Assembly: GCA_002104945.1 (NCBI GenBank)
Contig: MCFH01000006.1
Span: 558,001-622,000 of the forward strand
DNA length: 64,000 nucleotides
Direction: 5' to 3'
From: Piromyces finnis
Lineage: Eukaryota > Neocallimastigomycota > Neocallimastigomycetes > Neocallimastigales > Neocallimastigaceae
A program made the position numbers and the translations under genes. The stretch's first letter is position 1; each line of letters starts with the position of its first letter. Below are positions 1 through 15,224 of the stretch, piece by piece. The notes under the pieces were generated by a model. The model had not been told where the DNA came from. It worked only from the letters and a program-made list of their open reading frames with translations, and did no database searches.

Positions 1-329
1 AATAATATCTTCTATCGGTTTATATTATCTATTAACTGGAAAAATTCAAAGAAAATTAAATGGACCTGCAAGGTAATACAAATTTGAATTTAATTAATTA
101 CTTTATAGATTTTTAATTGACATTTTTTTTTTTTTTTTTCAATAGATTTACCCAACAATGTAATAAAACACTGAAACCATTTAATTTACAATTTCATGGA
201 GATCATAAATATAGATTAAGTTTTTATCGTAGAATACCAAGGCGATTCGTAGAAGGATATATTTTATTTGTTACTGAATTAAAAAAACGCAGTAAATTAA
301 AAAAGGAAATGCAAAATAAAAAAGAATAA
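1..329 (+). CDS. 3' end of an unrecognised membrane protein (partial, two exons)
   Basis: Two exons are visible: up to 72 (the gene starts outside the window) and 146-329, joined by a 73-nt GT-AG intron. Reading from base 2, the first exon gives a hydrophobic stretch (IISSIGLYYLLTG) and a basic segment. The joined frame ends with a Lys/Arg-rich tail (TELKKRSKLKKEMQNKKE) and a stop at 327-329. This looks like a last transmembrane helix followed by a basic cytosolic tail. The splice phase is consistent (AG|A makes an Arg codon). I do not recognise the family. The C-terminal exon is A-rich like its neighbours, and the long T run before its acceptor is typical of introns in this window. Confidence 0.55.
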
Positions 330-807
330 TAATAATTATTTAAAAAATAAATAAATAAAAATGTATAAATAAATGAAATTATAATACTATTAAAATAAAA
401 ATAAACCATTCTATTTAAAAAAAAAATACTTTTAACAATTCATGTTTAAAAAAAAAAGAAATTTCAATTATTTTTTTTTTCCACCTTTTTTCCCTCTTGT
501 AATTTTTTTTCATTTTTTCATTTTTTTTTTTTTTTTTTTTTGAAAAAAAAAATAAAAAATACAAATTTTAAATAATAATAAAATTTTAATAATTAAATAA
601 AATTTTAATTTATTTTTTGAGAAAAATTTTCTACCTTCTTAATTTGTGGTCTGAGATTGAAAAAAGAAAAAAAAAATTTTTTTTTAATCATTTGTCTTTT
701 AAAAAGCAGCATTTTCTTATTATTTTTAGAATAGAAAAAGGTTTTAAACATTTTAAATTAAAAAGTATTTTTTTATATCGTTATTTTAATATTTAAATAC
801 TAACAAA
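330..807. other. Intergenic, nothing recognised
   Basis: A/T runs only, forming the presumed 3' region of the first gene and the 5' region of the dynein light chain gene. No coding signal or structured element was seen. Confidence 0.6.
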
Positions 808-1958
808 ATGGTAGGAAAAATTATATTAAATAATAATGAAAATTCATCCACATTATATGTAACAACAATAATAATACTATAATATATATCTATTTACTTA
901 AATAGTCAAAGGGTTTATCAATTAAGGAAGCATTAAAACTTTGGGTAAATATATCATAATTTTTTGAATTACTTCAATTATGTTATCAAACTAAAATTGA
1001 TCATTAATAATATATTACAGGAAGAAAAAAATGGAACACCAGCTTCAGAAGCCACAGTTATTAAATTATTAATGCAACAACCATTTATTACAAAGATGGA
1101 TGCAACTCTTCAAACTTTACAAGCTTGCGAGTAATATTAGAAAAAATATAATAAATTTAGAAAGTTTTTTTTCCTAATAAAATTAATGATTATATTTTTC
1201 TTTTATTCTTTTTTTTTTTTTTTTTTTTTGACATTAAAAAAATATATATTGAAATATAACAATATAAATAAAAAAAAATGAAAATTTGAACATCCTACCA
1301 ATAACTAAAATATGATGGATATATAAATAATAATATATTAGACATTTATCATTATCTACAAATAATATTGAAAAAATAAGTAATTTAAATGGATTAAAAT
1401 TAAGAGTATTATCTCTTGGAAGAAATAATATTAAAAAGATTGAAGGTTTAGATGCAGTATCAGAAACTCTTGAAGAACTTTGGATATCATATAATCTCAT
1501 TGAAAAGTTTAATGGTATAGAATGTTGTAAAAAGTTAAAGGTATTATATGCAAGTAATAACAAAGTTAAAGCTTGGGAAGGAATTACATGTTTGGTAATA
1601 TATTTAAATTATCAATATATATAAAAAATAAAATAAAAAAAAAAAAAATACATAAATTTTACTGAAAGATATAAGAAATAATTTTCAATCATATTATTTT
1701 ATTGTAATAAAATAATTATTTATATTAATATATAAATTTTTTTTAATAACAACAATTCTAATAAAAATCAAATTACAAATACTTCAGAGTAGTCTTCCTG
1801 CTCTTGAAGATGTATTATTATCTGGTAATCCATTGGAAGAAAAATGTACTGCGGAAGGTACATGGAGAGATGAATTTACCAAAAAATATACTCAAGTTAA
1901 AAAATTAGATGGTAAACAAATTATCAGAGAAGAAGAAGAAGGAGAAGAAGAAAGTTAA
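808..1958 (+). CDS. DNAL1: Axonemal outer-arm dynein light chain 1 (LC1/DNAL1)
   Basis: Predicted exons are 808-810, 906-944, 1021-1130, 1342-1594 and 1788-1958. They join in phase to 191 residues, close to the roughly 190 of animal and algal LC1. The start of the mature frame ([18 protein letters not shown]), the [11 protein letters not shown] segment, [30 protein letters not shown], the LSGNPLEEK motif and an acidic C-terminus all match the LC1 leucine-rich-repeat protein in order. LC1 binds the motor domain of an outer-arm dynein heavy chain and acts in the flagellar axoneme. One residue is missing at [10 protein letters not shown] compared with the usual NGLKNLR. The first coding exon holds only the ATG, directly followed by a GTAGGA donor. 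The gene implies a flagellated life stage (zoospores). Confidence 0.93.
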
Positions 1959-3782
<1,824 letters not shown>

Positions 3783-5120
3783 ATGATATTTTTATTACTA
3801 ATACTATTAAGTGTAATAAACTATAGTAACCAAGAGTTTTTAACATCTTCTAAAATATATATAAATGGTGATTATTATTCAATAGCAAGCTTAAATGAAC
3901 CCTGTATTGTTGATAATTCATCTGCAACCTTACCTCTTGAAAGAGGAATTGGTTTAAATAATTGTGAAAGTGGTTTAACTTGTTTTAATTTTCATTGTAT
4001 ATTTCCATCAGAGGAAAATCAACCTTGTGAATATCTTTTTTTCAAAAACATTACAAAAATATCTGAAGTAGGATTTGATAGAAGTAATTGTACAAGTGAA
4101 TTTTATTGTCATCCCTTTGATAATGTATGTAAAAAAACCAAGGAAATTAACGAAAAGTGTGAAAATAATGAAGAATGTATTAATATTCTTCAACCAAATT
4201 CAACATGTTATAACGGAAGATGTACACTATCATCAATGGTTCCACATCCACAAAATAGTCGTTATTTCTTTATTTTCTTTTTCTTGTCAATTTTAATTTA
4301 TATATATTATCGTCAATATACTATACAGGAAGCTCAATTAAATCGTTTGAACGAACTTGCAGCACAAGGTATGCTTGAAAGAAGATGTGATCCAGAAATA
4401 GAAACATTACCACCTTATTCTCCACCTTCATCCACTTTTCTTGCCGAAAATGAAAATGATAATACCCACTCCTTAATTTCCCCACCAAGTTATCATCAAT
4501 TCCCAACTGTTGATATCAGTCCTCAGGGAACCATGATAAATACTTCAACTACAAATTCACCAAATATTCTCACGGATTCTATTCTACACTCCATAAACGT
4601 AAATACAACCAACAATTCAATAACAACGGCAAATAGATCAACAAATCAAAATCTTTTGTCAGCCAATCCAAGATTGTCTTTCATATCAACTCAAAGTTCA
4701 TTATTAATACCAAATACACCACCACCAAGTTATTCTCAACCTACAACACCATACTTGTACGATATAGAAAATGAAAATGGCGAAAATAATAATACAAGCA
4801 ATAATGATGATAATGATAATGAGGCACTATTACCACCAATTCCTACAAATTCAAATGTTACTCAACCACCAGTAGCACATCCACATAACAATTCACGAAC
4901 CTATAATCTTGTGAATAATGTCACAACCATGAATGTAAATAGATATTCAACGCTGTCAAATCCAGAAGATCGTTCCGATCAGAATAATAATAATTCAAAT
5001 CGATCCAGTTATCGTCGTAGTACGATTAGTCTTAGAAGAAGTAGTCTTCGTCACTCTATCACCCTGGATTCCAATTCCAATATTAATTTATCCATGGAAA
5101 GTAGTCCTCCTCCTCATTAA
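3783..5120 (+). CDS. Secreted-type Cys-rich single-pass membrane protein with PPxY tail
   Basis: A single exon of 445 codons. Residues 1-17 (MIFLLLILLSVINYSNQ) look like a signal peptide or anchor. Residues 41-147 carry twelve cysteines in C-x(5,9)-C spacings (for example CESGLTCFNFHC), probably disulfide-bonded, with several N-x-S/T sites. Residues 161-176 (YFFIFFFLSILIYIYY) form one membrane helix followed by RQY. The remaining 270 residues are a low-complexity Ser/Thr/Asn/Pro tail with LPPY (209-212), PPSY (234-237) and PPSY (314-317), which are ligands for WW domains such as those of Rsp5/NEDD4 ubiquitin ligases. Topology should be type I, with the Cys-rich part outside. I do not recognise a named family. 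A receptor or adaptor for ubiquitin-ligase recruitment is inference. The C-terminus is rich in Arg/Ser (RRSTISLRRSSLRHS). Confidence 0.85.
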   Translation: MIFLLLILLSVINYSNQEFLTSSKIYINGDYYSIASLNEPCIVDNSSATLPLERGIGLNNCESGLTCFNFHCIFPSEENQPCEYLFFKNITKISEVGFDRSNCTSEFYCHPFDNVCKKTKEINEKCENNEECINILQPNSTCYNGRCTLSSMVPHPQNSRYFFIFFFLSILIYIYYRQYTIQEAQLNRLNELAAQGMLERRCDPEIETLPPYSPPSSTFLAENENDNTHSLISPPSYHQFPTVDISPQGTMINTSTTNSPNILTDSILHSINVNTTNNSITTANRSTNQNLLSANPRLSFISTQSSLLIPNTPPPSYSQPTTPYLYDIENENGENNNTSNNDDNDNEALLPPIPTNSNVTQPPVAHPHNNSRTYNLVNNVTTMNVNRYSTLSNPEDRSDQNNNNSNRSSYRRSTISLRRSSLRHSITLDSNSNINLSMESSPPPH

Positions 5121-6114
5121 CCAACATCCCTTTTTAATACCGCCAATAATTAATAATAATTATTATTATTATATGCGTTAAAAAAAAAGAAAAAAAAGAA
5201 AACGAAAAAACACACAATAAACTAAAAATATTGTCTATTATTTTAATAAATTTAAAATAACAGATAAATTGAATCCTACTACTAAACCCTAAATCCCATA
5301 GTATTTCCAAAACCTCTTTTAAAAACGCTTCAAGAAAGAAAGAAAAAAAAAATTTAGTATAAATAAAATGTTTTTCATAGATTTTATATATATATATATA
5401 TATAAATATCTTTATATATATATATATATTATTTAAAGTTTTTATATCTAATAATAATATAATTATAAATTAATATAATAATTATTTTTTTATGAATACT
5501 GATAATTTTTATTATTATTATTATTACTATTGTTATTCATTTATATATAAATGATGTTAATATTCATGATTTAAAAAGAAAATATTTTTTTTTTATTTAA
5601 ACAAAAATAAAATAAAATATAAAAAGAAAAGAAAATCAATCATCCACCACATTATAATATATATACAATAACCACAATTATTAATAAAGAACATTTAATA
5701 TTAAGTAAAAAAAAAAAGTTTTTTTAATGAGTATTATTACTATAAACGTTAAAAGTATTTTTTTTTTTTAATTACCTAAGAAAAAAAAAAAAAAAAACCC
5801 TATACACTAAAAAAAATAGTAAAGCAAATGAAATATTTAACAAAAAATTATATTTAATTATAAAGTATAAATTTCTTTTAAAAAAAATTTTTTTTTTTTT
5901 TTCATTGAATATCCATTAACTCTTTCATTAAAAAACAAAATTAAAATACCAATTAATAATAATTAATAACAATAATAAATAAATAAATTTTAATCCACTT
6001 ATTTATAAATAAGTAGACTAAATATAAAAAAATATATAAAAAAAATTTTTTTTTTTTTTTTTTGTTTTTAATCTATTTTTCATAAAGATATAGAAAAGAA
6101 TATACAAAAGATTA
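5121..6114. other. Intergenic between convergent genes, AT dinucleotide runs
   Basis: Lies between the 3' ends of the plus-strand Cys-rich gene and the minus-strand coiled-coil gene. It contains (AT)n runs near 5383-5430 and homopolymer A/T tracts, probably 3' UTRs. No gene was seen. Confidence 0.6.
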
Positions 6115-9100
6115 TTAAGTAGTTAAAGAAGGGGAAGGAGGAGAAGATAACGATGTGGTTAAAGAAGGGGAAGGAGAAGAAGATAATGATTTTAATAAAT
6201 TTTCAAGATAAGGTTTATTTTGGAATAAATCAGATAAACATTGACGAGTAGTATGATATTTAGAATGAAGGGTTGCTTCATCTTTTTCAAATTGAGAATG
6301 TGGATTATTAAAGACAATAGAATAAATGTGATCTTCTAACAGTTTTTCTTTTATTTCTTTACACATTTTATGATAGTCCAGATTTTGATGATGAATAAGA
6401 AATTGAAGAAGTGATGGATCAATTAAATCTTTTATTGATTTTGTTTTGGGAGGATCAACACTCGATTTTCTTTTGGCGCTAATACTATTTTTTTGAGAGG
6501 ATAAGGCAGCATTAGAATAACCACTACTAAGGGATGCCTTTCTTTTCCAAGAAACTGTGGAAGAAACCACATTGGCAACAGAAGAAACATTAGATTGACC
6601 TTTTTTTTTCGTATTACCTTTTTTCTTTATTTTATCTTTATTTTCTGTTTTTTGTGAGGATATTGGAGAGGAGAAAAATACCTTGGTAGAATCAGCTTTC
6701 CCATCATCCAACTGAAAAGAAATATTACCTTTTAATAGTAAATTTATAAAATTAACATCATCTTTTCTACCGGTAATTTGAATATTTTGACGGGATAATG
6801 GTATCTTTGAAGAGACACCTCTTTTTTTTTCTTCATCCATTAATTCTTTTTGTTCCAAAAGTAACATTTCTAAACCAGCATTTCCCACTAACAAAGGATA
6901 TTTCCTTTTAAAATCTGGATATTGATCGTATTTTTTAAAGTCATCAAAAAGACTAGGAGGTAAATTTTGATTTTTAGGAGGTATAGGAGATTTAGTGCAA
7001 GAAGAAATTGTAGCATTTGAAGAAAGAGTATTCTTTTTCTTCTTTTTTTGACTTTCATCATCATTACCATCGATCTTTTTTGAAATCGCTTTGTTTTTAT
7101 TATTTTTATTATTATTTTCTGAGGTATCATCATAATCTCCAAATATTCCTTCACCATAGGAACCATTTACCTTTTTATTTTTCTTATTCTTTTTCTTTTT
7201 TTTAACAGTTTTTTGAGTATCGTTTGAAAAAAGCTTCTTTTCTGAATCTGTAAATAAATTTGAATCCTTATAATTAATGACAAGACCTCCATTTATAGAA
7301 TTTGACATGGATACAGAGGATAAAAACCCCTTACTTTTGCCCAAGTTATGCCCCTTATATAAATCACTTTTACTACAGTATACAGATTCTGATTGGGATA
7401 ATTGAGGTTTACTTGAGGAGGTTTCATCTGTTGATGCTGGAACATTTTTAGGATCAATCCATTCATTATGATGATTTACTACATGAAATTTTTCTTTTAA
7501 ATCTTTACCTTTAAATTTCTTTTTTTCTTGTTCCTTTCTTTGACACCATTCCTTAAATTTATTGGCATCCATTTGTTTTTGTTTTTCTTCTCGTAATTCT
7601 TTTGCCTTTTCTTGTTTTTCCTCCATTCTTTTCTTTTTCTTTTCCAATTCTATTTTATTATTCATCCATTCTTTTAACCTTTCTTTTTTCCGTTTCTCTA
7701 TCTTTTCCTTCATTGCCAATTCTTCCTTATCCCTTTCAATCTGTTTCATTTTCATGTCTAGTGCCTGAATATTTTTCTCCTTTTCCTGAACTAGTTTATC
7801 CTTTAACCAATCATTATATGCTTTTTCATTTTTTTCTTTTCTTTTCTTGATCGCTTCTTCAGTATCCTTGGAACAATGGGAATAATTTTCATTATCCTTA
7901 CTTACTAATTTATGATGTTTCTCCGACGACTGTAAAATACGATAGTTATTGTGGCTTGTTTGAGTCGTCAAGAATAATAGTTCATTTCTACTTTTTATTA
8001 ATTCCAATTTCTTTTCATGTTCTATTTGATTTTTCTTTTGAAGCCATAATTGAAAATTTGCAATCTCTTTTTGATAATCTTGTTCAGCATAATTTTCTAA
8101 TAACTTTATATTACAGTGGTCATACTTATGGGTATCATTGGGATTCGAATCTGAAAAATATTCTTGATAATCCATAGTGTCGTATGTTTTTGATTCTTGC
8201 TCCTTATATTCCATTTGAGGTGGAGGTTGGATCAAGGATACATCCTTTCTTATTCTTTCAATTTTGTCTTTATCGTATATTGATACTATTTTTTCATTAT
8301 CCCTTTTAAAATTAGTAGAAATATTTGAGCTAATAGTGATTTCTTCATTACTAGTAATGTCAGAATTTATTTCCGATGAATGATCTTTACATACTGTTAA
8401 CTCTTTAATACTAGGTTCCTCTTCTTCTTTTAAATAATTTTCATTTAATTCAATAGTATTCTCTGTAAGTTCTTTTACTGATTTCATGGCTTTATTTATT
8501 TCAATATTATTTTCCATATCTTCCTTTATCGATTCCATAGATTCATTAATTGAATTAGTATTTTGATTTATTTTTGTATTATTTTGTTCTATTTCGTTGG
8601 AGAGTTTCAAATTTTCATTTAAATCATTGTCGTTAGAGGGTTCCATTAGTATACCTTCTTCATTACTTTTATTCTTAAATTTATTAATAGAATTAATCAA
8701 CTCCTTTGAACTATTCGTCGATGAATGATCTAAATTGTTTTGAATTAAAAAACCTTTATTTTGATATTCCTCTCTTTCACTACTATTAAATGATTTTCCA
8801 TCTATGAAGGCTTTCTCATAAATATTACTATCTAATCCTTTTTTTTTTGAAAATTTATTTTCTTTTTTTTTTCCATTGTTTAAACTAGTATTAGCTTGAT
8901 AATTGAAAGTTTCATTTCCATTAGACATATCATTTAAAGCATTGATATTCCTATCATATTCATTAAGCATATCGTTTGAAGCATTGATATTCCTATCATA
9001 TTCATTAAGCATATCGTTTGAAGCATTGGTATTTCTATCATATTCATTAGACGTATTATCATTCCCTGCATTAATCCTATTTTCTTTATTATTGGATTCT

Positions 9101-10325
9101 AAAATAATTTTCGAGGGTATGGAGGAATCCAACATCTTTTTGTAATTAAACTTTCCAACTTTACTTTTGGTTATATAGGGTATGTTGGTTGTTCTTATTA
9201 TCGAAGAATTAGTAAAAGAAGTATTTAAGCTGGTTGAATTTTGATAGGAAGAGGAGGTTTTTTTATTTGCTTTTTGTTTTTTTCTTTTATCTATCATTTT
9301 GTTTTGGTATTCCTCCAATCTTAATTCATTGTAATTTTTAATATCTTCTAAGATTTCTTGAGGCACTGTACTAAAATCATCACAACATACTACTTTGGAT
9401 TGTAGTTGACTTGGTAGGACGGATGATGATGATGATAATGTTGGATGGCTTAAATTTTCATTTGTTACAGTATCCTCTCTTATATTAAATATTGTTTTTT
9501 CTATTTCACTAACATTGGATACTAACTTACAATCAGAGTTCACATTTCTTTTGATACTAGTAGTAGAATTGTTTCCTTCTTTATTCTCTTTATTTTTTTT
9601 TCTTTTTTTTTCGGTTGTAATAGAATGCCAATGTAATGATGATTCAAAACTATTTTGAGATATATCATATGTAATGTCATTCCTTTGTTCTATACTTTTA
9701 ATTTTTTCATTTTCATTCTCCCTTATAATTTTACTTCCAGCTTTATTATTCTTTTTATTAGCTTCATTATAGCTATACATTATTTTTGAATCCTCTTTTT
9801 CCACCCTTGAAATATTATCATCATTACAGCTATCATTACCTTTAATAAAAGGTATTGAACCTTTACCACAAGATTCTTCAATTACTGAACCATTTATGTC
9901 TTCTTTTTCATTATTTATATTATTTTTTGACACTAGCACACATGAAAATTCACTTGAATTTATTAAAGATATACTATCCCTATCATTTTCCTTTTGAGGA
10001 AGAAAAATATTATCTCTCCCTTCTTCTTTATCTTTATTGATGATGATATATATTTTAATTATAATATGTATTTTAATTAAAAATATTATATTAAATAGAT
10101 TTTAACATAAAAATTATTATAAATAGTAAAAAAAAAAAATTAATTATATTTTTAACACCTATTCAATATTCAATGAATTTTAAGATTTCATTTATTAAAA
10201 AAAAAATTGATTTTTATTTATTGTTTTTTATAAAAATACATACAACTAAAAAGATCAAAGTCAGTAATAATGTCTTGATGATTATTAAGTTCATTTACAC
10301 TATTAATATCTAAAGAATCCATCAT
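6115..10325 (-). CDS. Large coiled-coil protein with CCDC34-like segment
   Basis: The main exon is 10031-6115. It has no in-frame ATG near its 5' end. An upstream exon 10325-10244 starts with two ATGs (MMDSLDINSV) and ends at a GTATGT donor. A 212-nt intron with an AAAG acceptor joins it in phase (T|AT), giving about 1332 residues. Most of the protein is low-complexity Asn/Ser/Glu/Lys. Residues ~685-880 are a charged coiled coil with regularly placed Trp (FQLWLQKK, YNDWLKDK, LKEWMNNK, FKEWCQRK), the pattern of the CCDC34 family, which is associated with cilia. A Lys/Asn cluster near residue 974 resembles a nuclear-localisation signal. Around 8920-9060 a 14-15 residue unit (NASNDMLNEYDRN) occurs three times. 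The C-terminus ends in a repeated SPSPSLTTSLSSP-type motif. Function beyond a possible flagellar role is unknown. Confidence 0.75.
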
Positions 10326-11731
10326 TAACTACGCTATATTCATTTTTCAATTTTTAAAAATAACATTGATTCATTGAATTTGCATTTTATTTTTTCACCA
10401 AATTTTTACAAGATAACAAAATACTTTTAATAAAATTTTATTTTTAAATATATATTATTAATTTTTAGGTTTTCCATAAAATAGTTGTTACCGTTATTGT
10501 TATTGTTGGTATTATATTGTTGTTTTAATCTTTTTTTTTTTTTTTACATAAATTAAATAATTTAAAAAAGTTTTTGATTTAAAATGGTTACGGAGTTTAA
10601 ATTATAATAAATAAAAAAAAAATTTTTTTTTTCTTTTTTTTCATTGGGTATATTTTTGAATTTTTTTAATTACATATTATTACATATTTACTATTACATA
10701 TTTTTATTAATTCCATATGTAATATAAATATAAATAATAATAATAATATTAGTCAACCAAAGTTTCATTGATAATGATGAAACTTTACTATAAAACGTGG
10801 TCATAAAGTTTTATTATTTATTATTATTACAAAGTCCATTAATATTATGATAATTTAATTTTGGTTAAATTTTGTTTTATTTTAATTGTTTACCTTACCA
10901 ATAAAATTAATGATACTCTTCTTTTCTTCATCCAAATCCAATATCATCAAGAATGAGACAAAAATATTAACCAATGAAAAAAAAAATTCTTTTTCTTTTT
11001 TTATTAAAATAGTAAATTTTAATAGGATAAAAAAAAAAAAAAAGAAAAGAAACAAACCGCAGATAGAAGAAAAAAATTTTTATATTATTGAGTTTTTTAA
11101 TATAAAAAATTTCTTTTTTTCCATATCTGCCGCTAATAATCTAACCTTTAAAAAAGTTTTCATTTTTTGTGATAAACAACAATAGTAAAAGATAAGAATT
11201 TTTTTTTTATTATAATGATCAATGAGATCATTGTCTTTCTATATAAATGTATATAAATAATTAAGTAGTTAAGCCATTTAATTATTAGTTAAAAGGATAA
11301 AAAAGTATAACATTAAAAAAAAGTTATTATACTCTAAAACGTAGTGTAACTATAATATTAAAAAAAATATAAAAGTGTAAATCATAGCAACTTTTTTTTT
11401 TTTTTGGATTATTTACCCTTTCTTTAATAATTATTATGATTTATTATTTATATCATTATATACATTTTATTAATCTTTCAATCTGAACTCTTTTTATATA
11501 TTAAATAATTTTTTCATAACAAAAAATGTAGAATATGATAATGATGATTATACCAAATGTATGATTACTATAATGTTAAGGTTTAATTTTCTTTTTTCTT
11601 CAGTATTACTATTCAATTTTTTTTTAAATGTTTTTTCTCTTTTAGTAACATTGATTAAATGGTAGTGTCATGATTAAAGAATTAAATATATGATATAAAT
11701 ATATCAATAAATAATAAGAGATAATTTATAT

Positions 11732-11771
11732 ATTATTATTATTATTATTTTATATTATTATTATTATTTTA

Positions 11772-11808
<37 letters not shown>

Positions 11809-11818
11809 TTATATTATT
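11732..11818. repeat. (ATT)n microsatellite, interrupted
   Basis: ATT repeats broken three times by TTTTAT, giving a short higher-order pattern. Confidence 0.9.
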
Positions 11819-14103
11819 TACTTATTTTTAATACTTTTAAAGAGTATTATCATCATACTAAAAGTAATGTTTAATGCATTATTTTTATCGTAATTGCCTA
11901 TTGATTTAATATAGTTTATAAAATGAGTCAAATAACTATGTGTAATAATAATAGAATTTATTAAATTCCATATTTATAAATAAGCCATGACCTTTGCTCA
12001 TTATTATTTCAATATAATTAAAATGAAATAGTCTTAATTTTTCCTATAAAATAAAAAAAAAAGATTAATATTAATTATTAATAATAATAATAAAAATAAT
12101 TAAAATAAAGATGTCAATAATGTATTTAATGTATTTTTTAATAATTATAAATTAATTCATTCTTGATGAAAAAATCATGTTTACCTTTAATTTATTGTCG
12201 TACAAAGTAAAGATTGAATGTAGATATTTGTGTTACATTAAAATCTTATTAATTTTTTTTAACTTTTTTTGGGTTAAAAAAAGTTTAAAAAAACGCAACA
12301 ACGACACAATAACAATTATACTATTCTATCGTCTATTTCTCTAATTAAATTAGGAAATATATATATACAATATACAATATAATCATGTAAACTTTATAAT
12401 AATAAAGGATTACCTAAGGAACAACTACTTTTTTTTTTTTTACAAAACAATTCATAATTTTATTGTAAAGTTAAGGAAAATTTTAGAGACAAAAGAAAAA
12501 AAAATGTTTAAATAAAAATTCATTTATTTTATTATTATTTTTAATATGCATAAATAATGATTTCTTTAAAAGATTATAATAATAATTAATTAATAATAGT
12601 TAATTTTAAAATATAACTTAATAAAAAAAAAAGTATTATTAATTCTCCTTCATCTTAATATTTAAAGTATTAAAATCAATTGCATAAATATTAATTCAAA
12701 TTAAAAGATTAATTTTCATTTTAAATATTTAATAATTAAAATGAAAATTAATTATTTATTAACAATACTTTTAACTCTTTTGTAAACCTTAAAACTAAAC
12801 AAAATTTCCTATAGCTAAAAATATAATTATCAATTTATAATTATTTTCTGTATATATATATATTGCTCGGTAAAATGGAGTAATATCAAAATACTATTGT
12901 AATTATTATTTCTATTAATATTTTATTATTACTATTGTATTATTATTATCATTTTTATAGTCTAAATTATTTTAATAAGGAATAATAATTATTAAAAGTA
13001 TAATTATCACCATCACTATTGTATTAATGCATTATTTATTCATTATCATATATCCCATAGTATTATTATCAATTTATTGTAATTTTTCTTTTTAACAATA
13101 GAATGTCATTAATATAATTTTTTTTATTTAATTATTTTTTTATATTAATATTAAATTCACCACAATTATTAATTAATAATTTCCTTTCTCATCCTTCTGC
13201 ACCTAAATTAAATTTACTCCTTTTTATGAGTTGTGTTTTCCATGCAAAATTTCTTTTTCTTTTTAATAATACTAATTTCTATATTAATGTTTTTATTATT
13301 TAATTTATTAGATTAATAACTATGATAGAAAGGAAATTTAATAATTTTTTTTTATTACTATAATTTAAACTTTTTTTAAATATACATAAAAAAATTCATC
13401 CAAATTTTTAAAAGTTTAAATTGTATTAAAAAGTATTATTGATTTGCAATTATTATATATTATAATTGAATATATAAAATAATATATTAAACTATAGCAT
13501 CATATCATCTTATCTCCCTATTTATCAATATAAATTAATTAAAAATAAGCAATGTTACACAATTTAATTTATAATATTGTTACTTTAAAGAATTTTAATT
13601 TATAATTAAATTAAAGAAATTTTTTCAAAAAAATACAATTTGAACTAAAAAAAAGTTTGATATTACATTTAAGAAGAGATTTGGAAAAACCATTATATAA
13701 ATTAGTGAGGATAAGGATATATATTAAAAGTGATGAACCTAAATGAAATAATAAAATTAAGTATTATTTTTTATAATTTAAGGAGGATGATACTATTTAA
13801 AATAAATAATATTTATAAATAATAATAATTAAGTGATAGACACACTATAATGATTAAACTCTTATTTAATAATAGTAAACTATTAAATATTAATTATATA
13901 GGAAAAGGTGATGGTAATTGAAATTAATAGGAATAAATGTTATAAAAGGTTATAGATAATATTGGAAAAAAAAAAGTGATACCATAAAAAATAAAAAGTA
14001 ATCATGATAAATCGAATAAAAAAAGATTATTTTATTTATAATTTCTTTTAGAAATAATAGTTTAATAAGCCCTTACTTTTGAAAAGTATTATTGTTGAAA
14101 AAT

Positions 14104-14340
<237 letters not shown>

Positions 14341-15224
14341 TGTCAATAATTACAATTATTGATAAATAATAATCATTAGAATAATAATAATAATAATACA
14401 TTAATACATTATTTAAAATTATATAAATTAGAGTTTGTTAAAAAGTATATTTTTTAATTATTTGTTTAATCCTGATTTTTCAATATATTAGAAATAAATT
14501 AATGAATATATTTATATTATGTTTATATAATATTCTAATATTTTTTATTATTTGAGTTTTTATGAACAAAGGAAATCACGTTTTAATATATTAATATTAT
14601 ATCTTTTATTTATATATAAAATATATAAAATACATTTGTCAATATATTAATAATATATATTATCATATTGTGCGTGTAAACAATAACATATATGCTACAT
14701 ATATTATCAATATATTTTATTGTTTATTACATATATTATACATTTAAAATATATGAAGAATAAGAACACTTCTTTTTGTATTGAAATATTGATTCATTAG
14801 TGAGAATTCTTATATTTATTAAGGTTTGTATTTTAATATTGTTAGAAAAAAAATCATATAAATAATCAATTTTTTCTTTAAAATAAAAATTTTTTTTTTA
14901 TCTATTATTTAGTCCTCAAATAATAAAAAAAAAATAATAGTATTAAAATTTTTATTTTTTATTCTTTAATATTAAGCTTTAATATTATTGAAATAAGGCT
15001 TTAATAGTAAAACATAATTTAAAAAAAAAAAAAGAATAAAAAATAAAATAGGAAAAATAATAGTTTATATTAATTTATTAAAAAAAAATAAAATAGGATT
15101 AAGATTAATGAAGAAATAAATAAAAAGAAAAGAAATTGAGAAAAAAATAAAGCAAAACAAATATTAAAGCAAAATAAGAAAGGATATAAAAATTAAAATA
15201 ATAAAATAATATAAAATATTAAAA

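Noticed and set aside
10886-11185. 99-codon frame
   Set aside because: Begins at TTG, is made of A/T runs (KKKKKKR, FFFS) and lacks any recognisable domain or splice partner.
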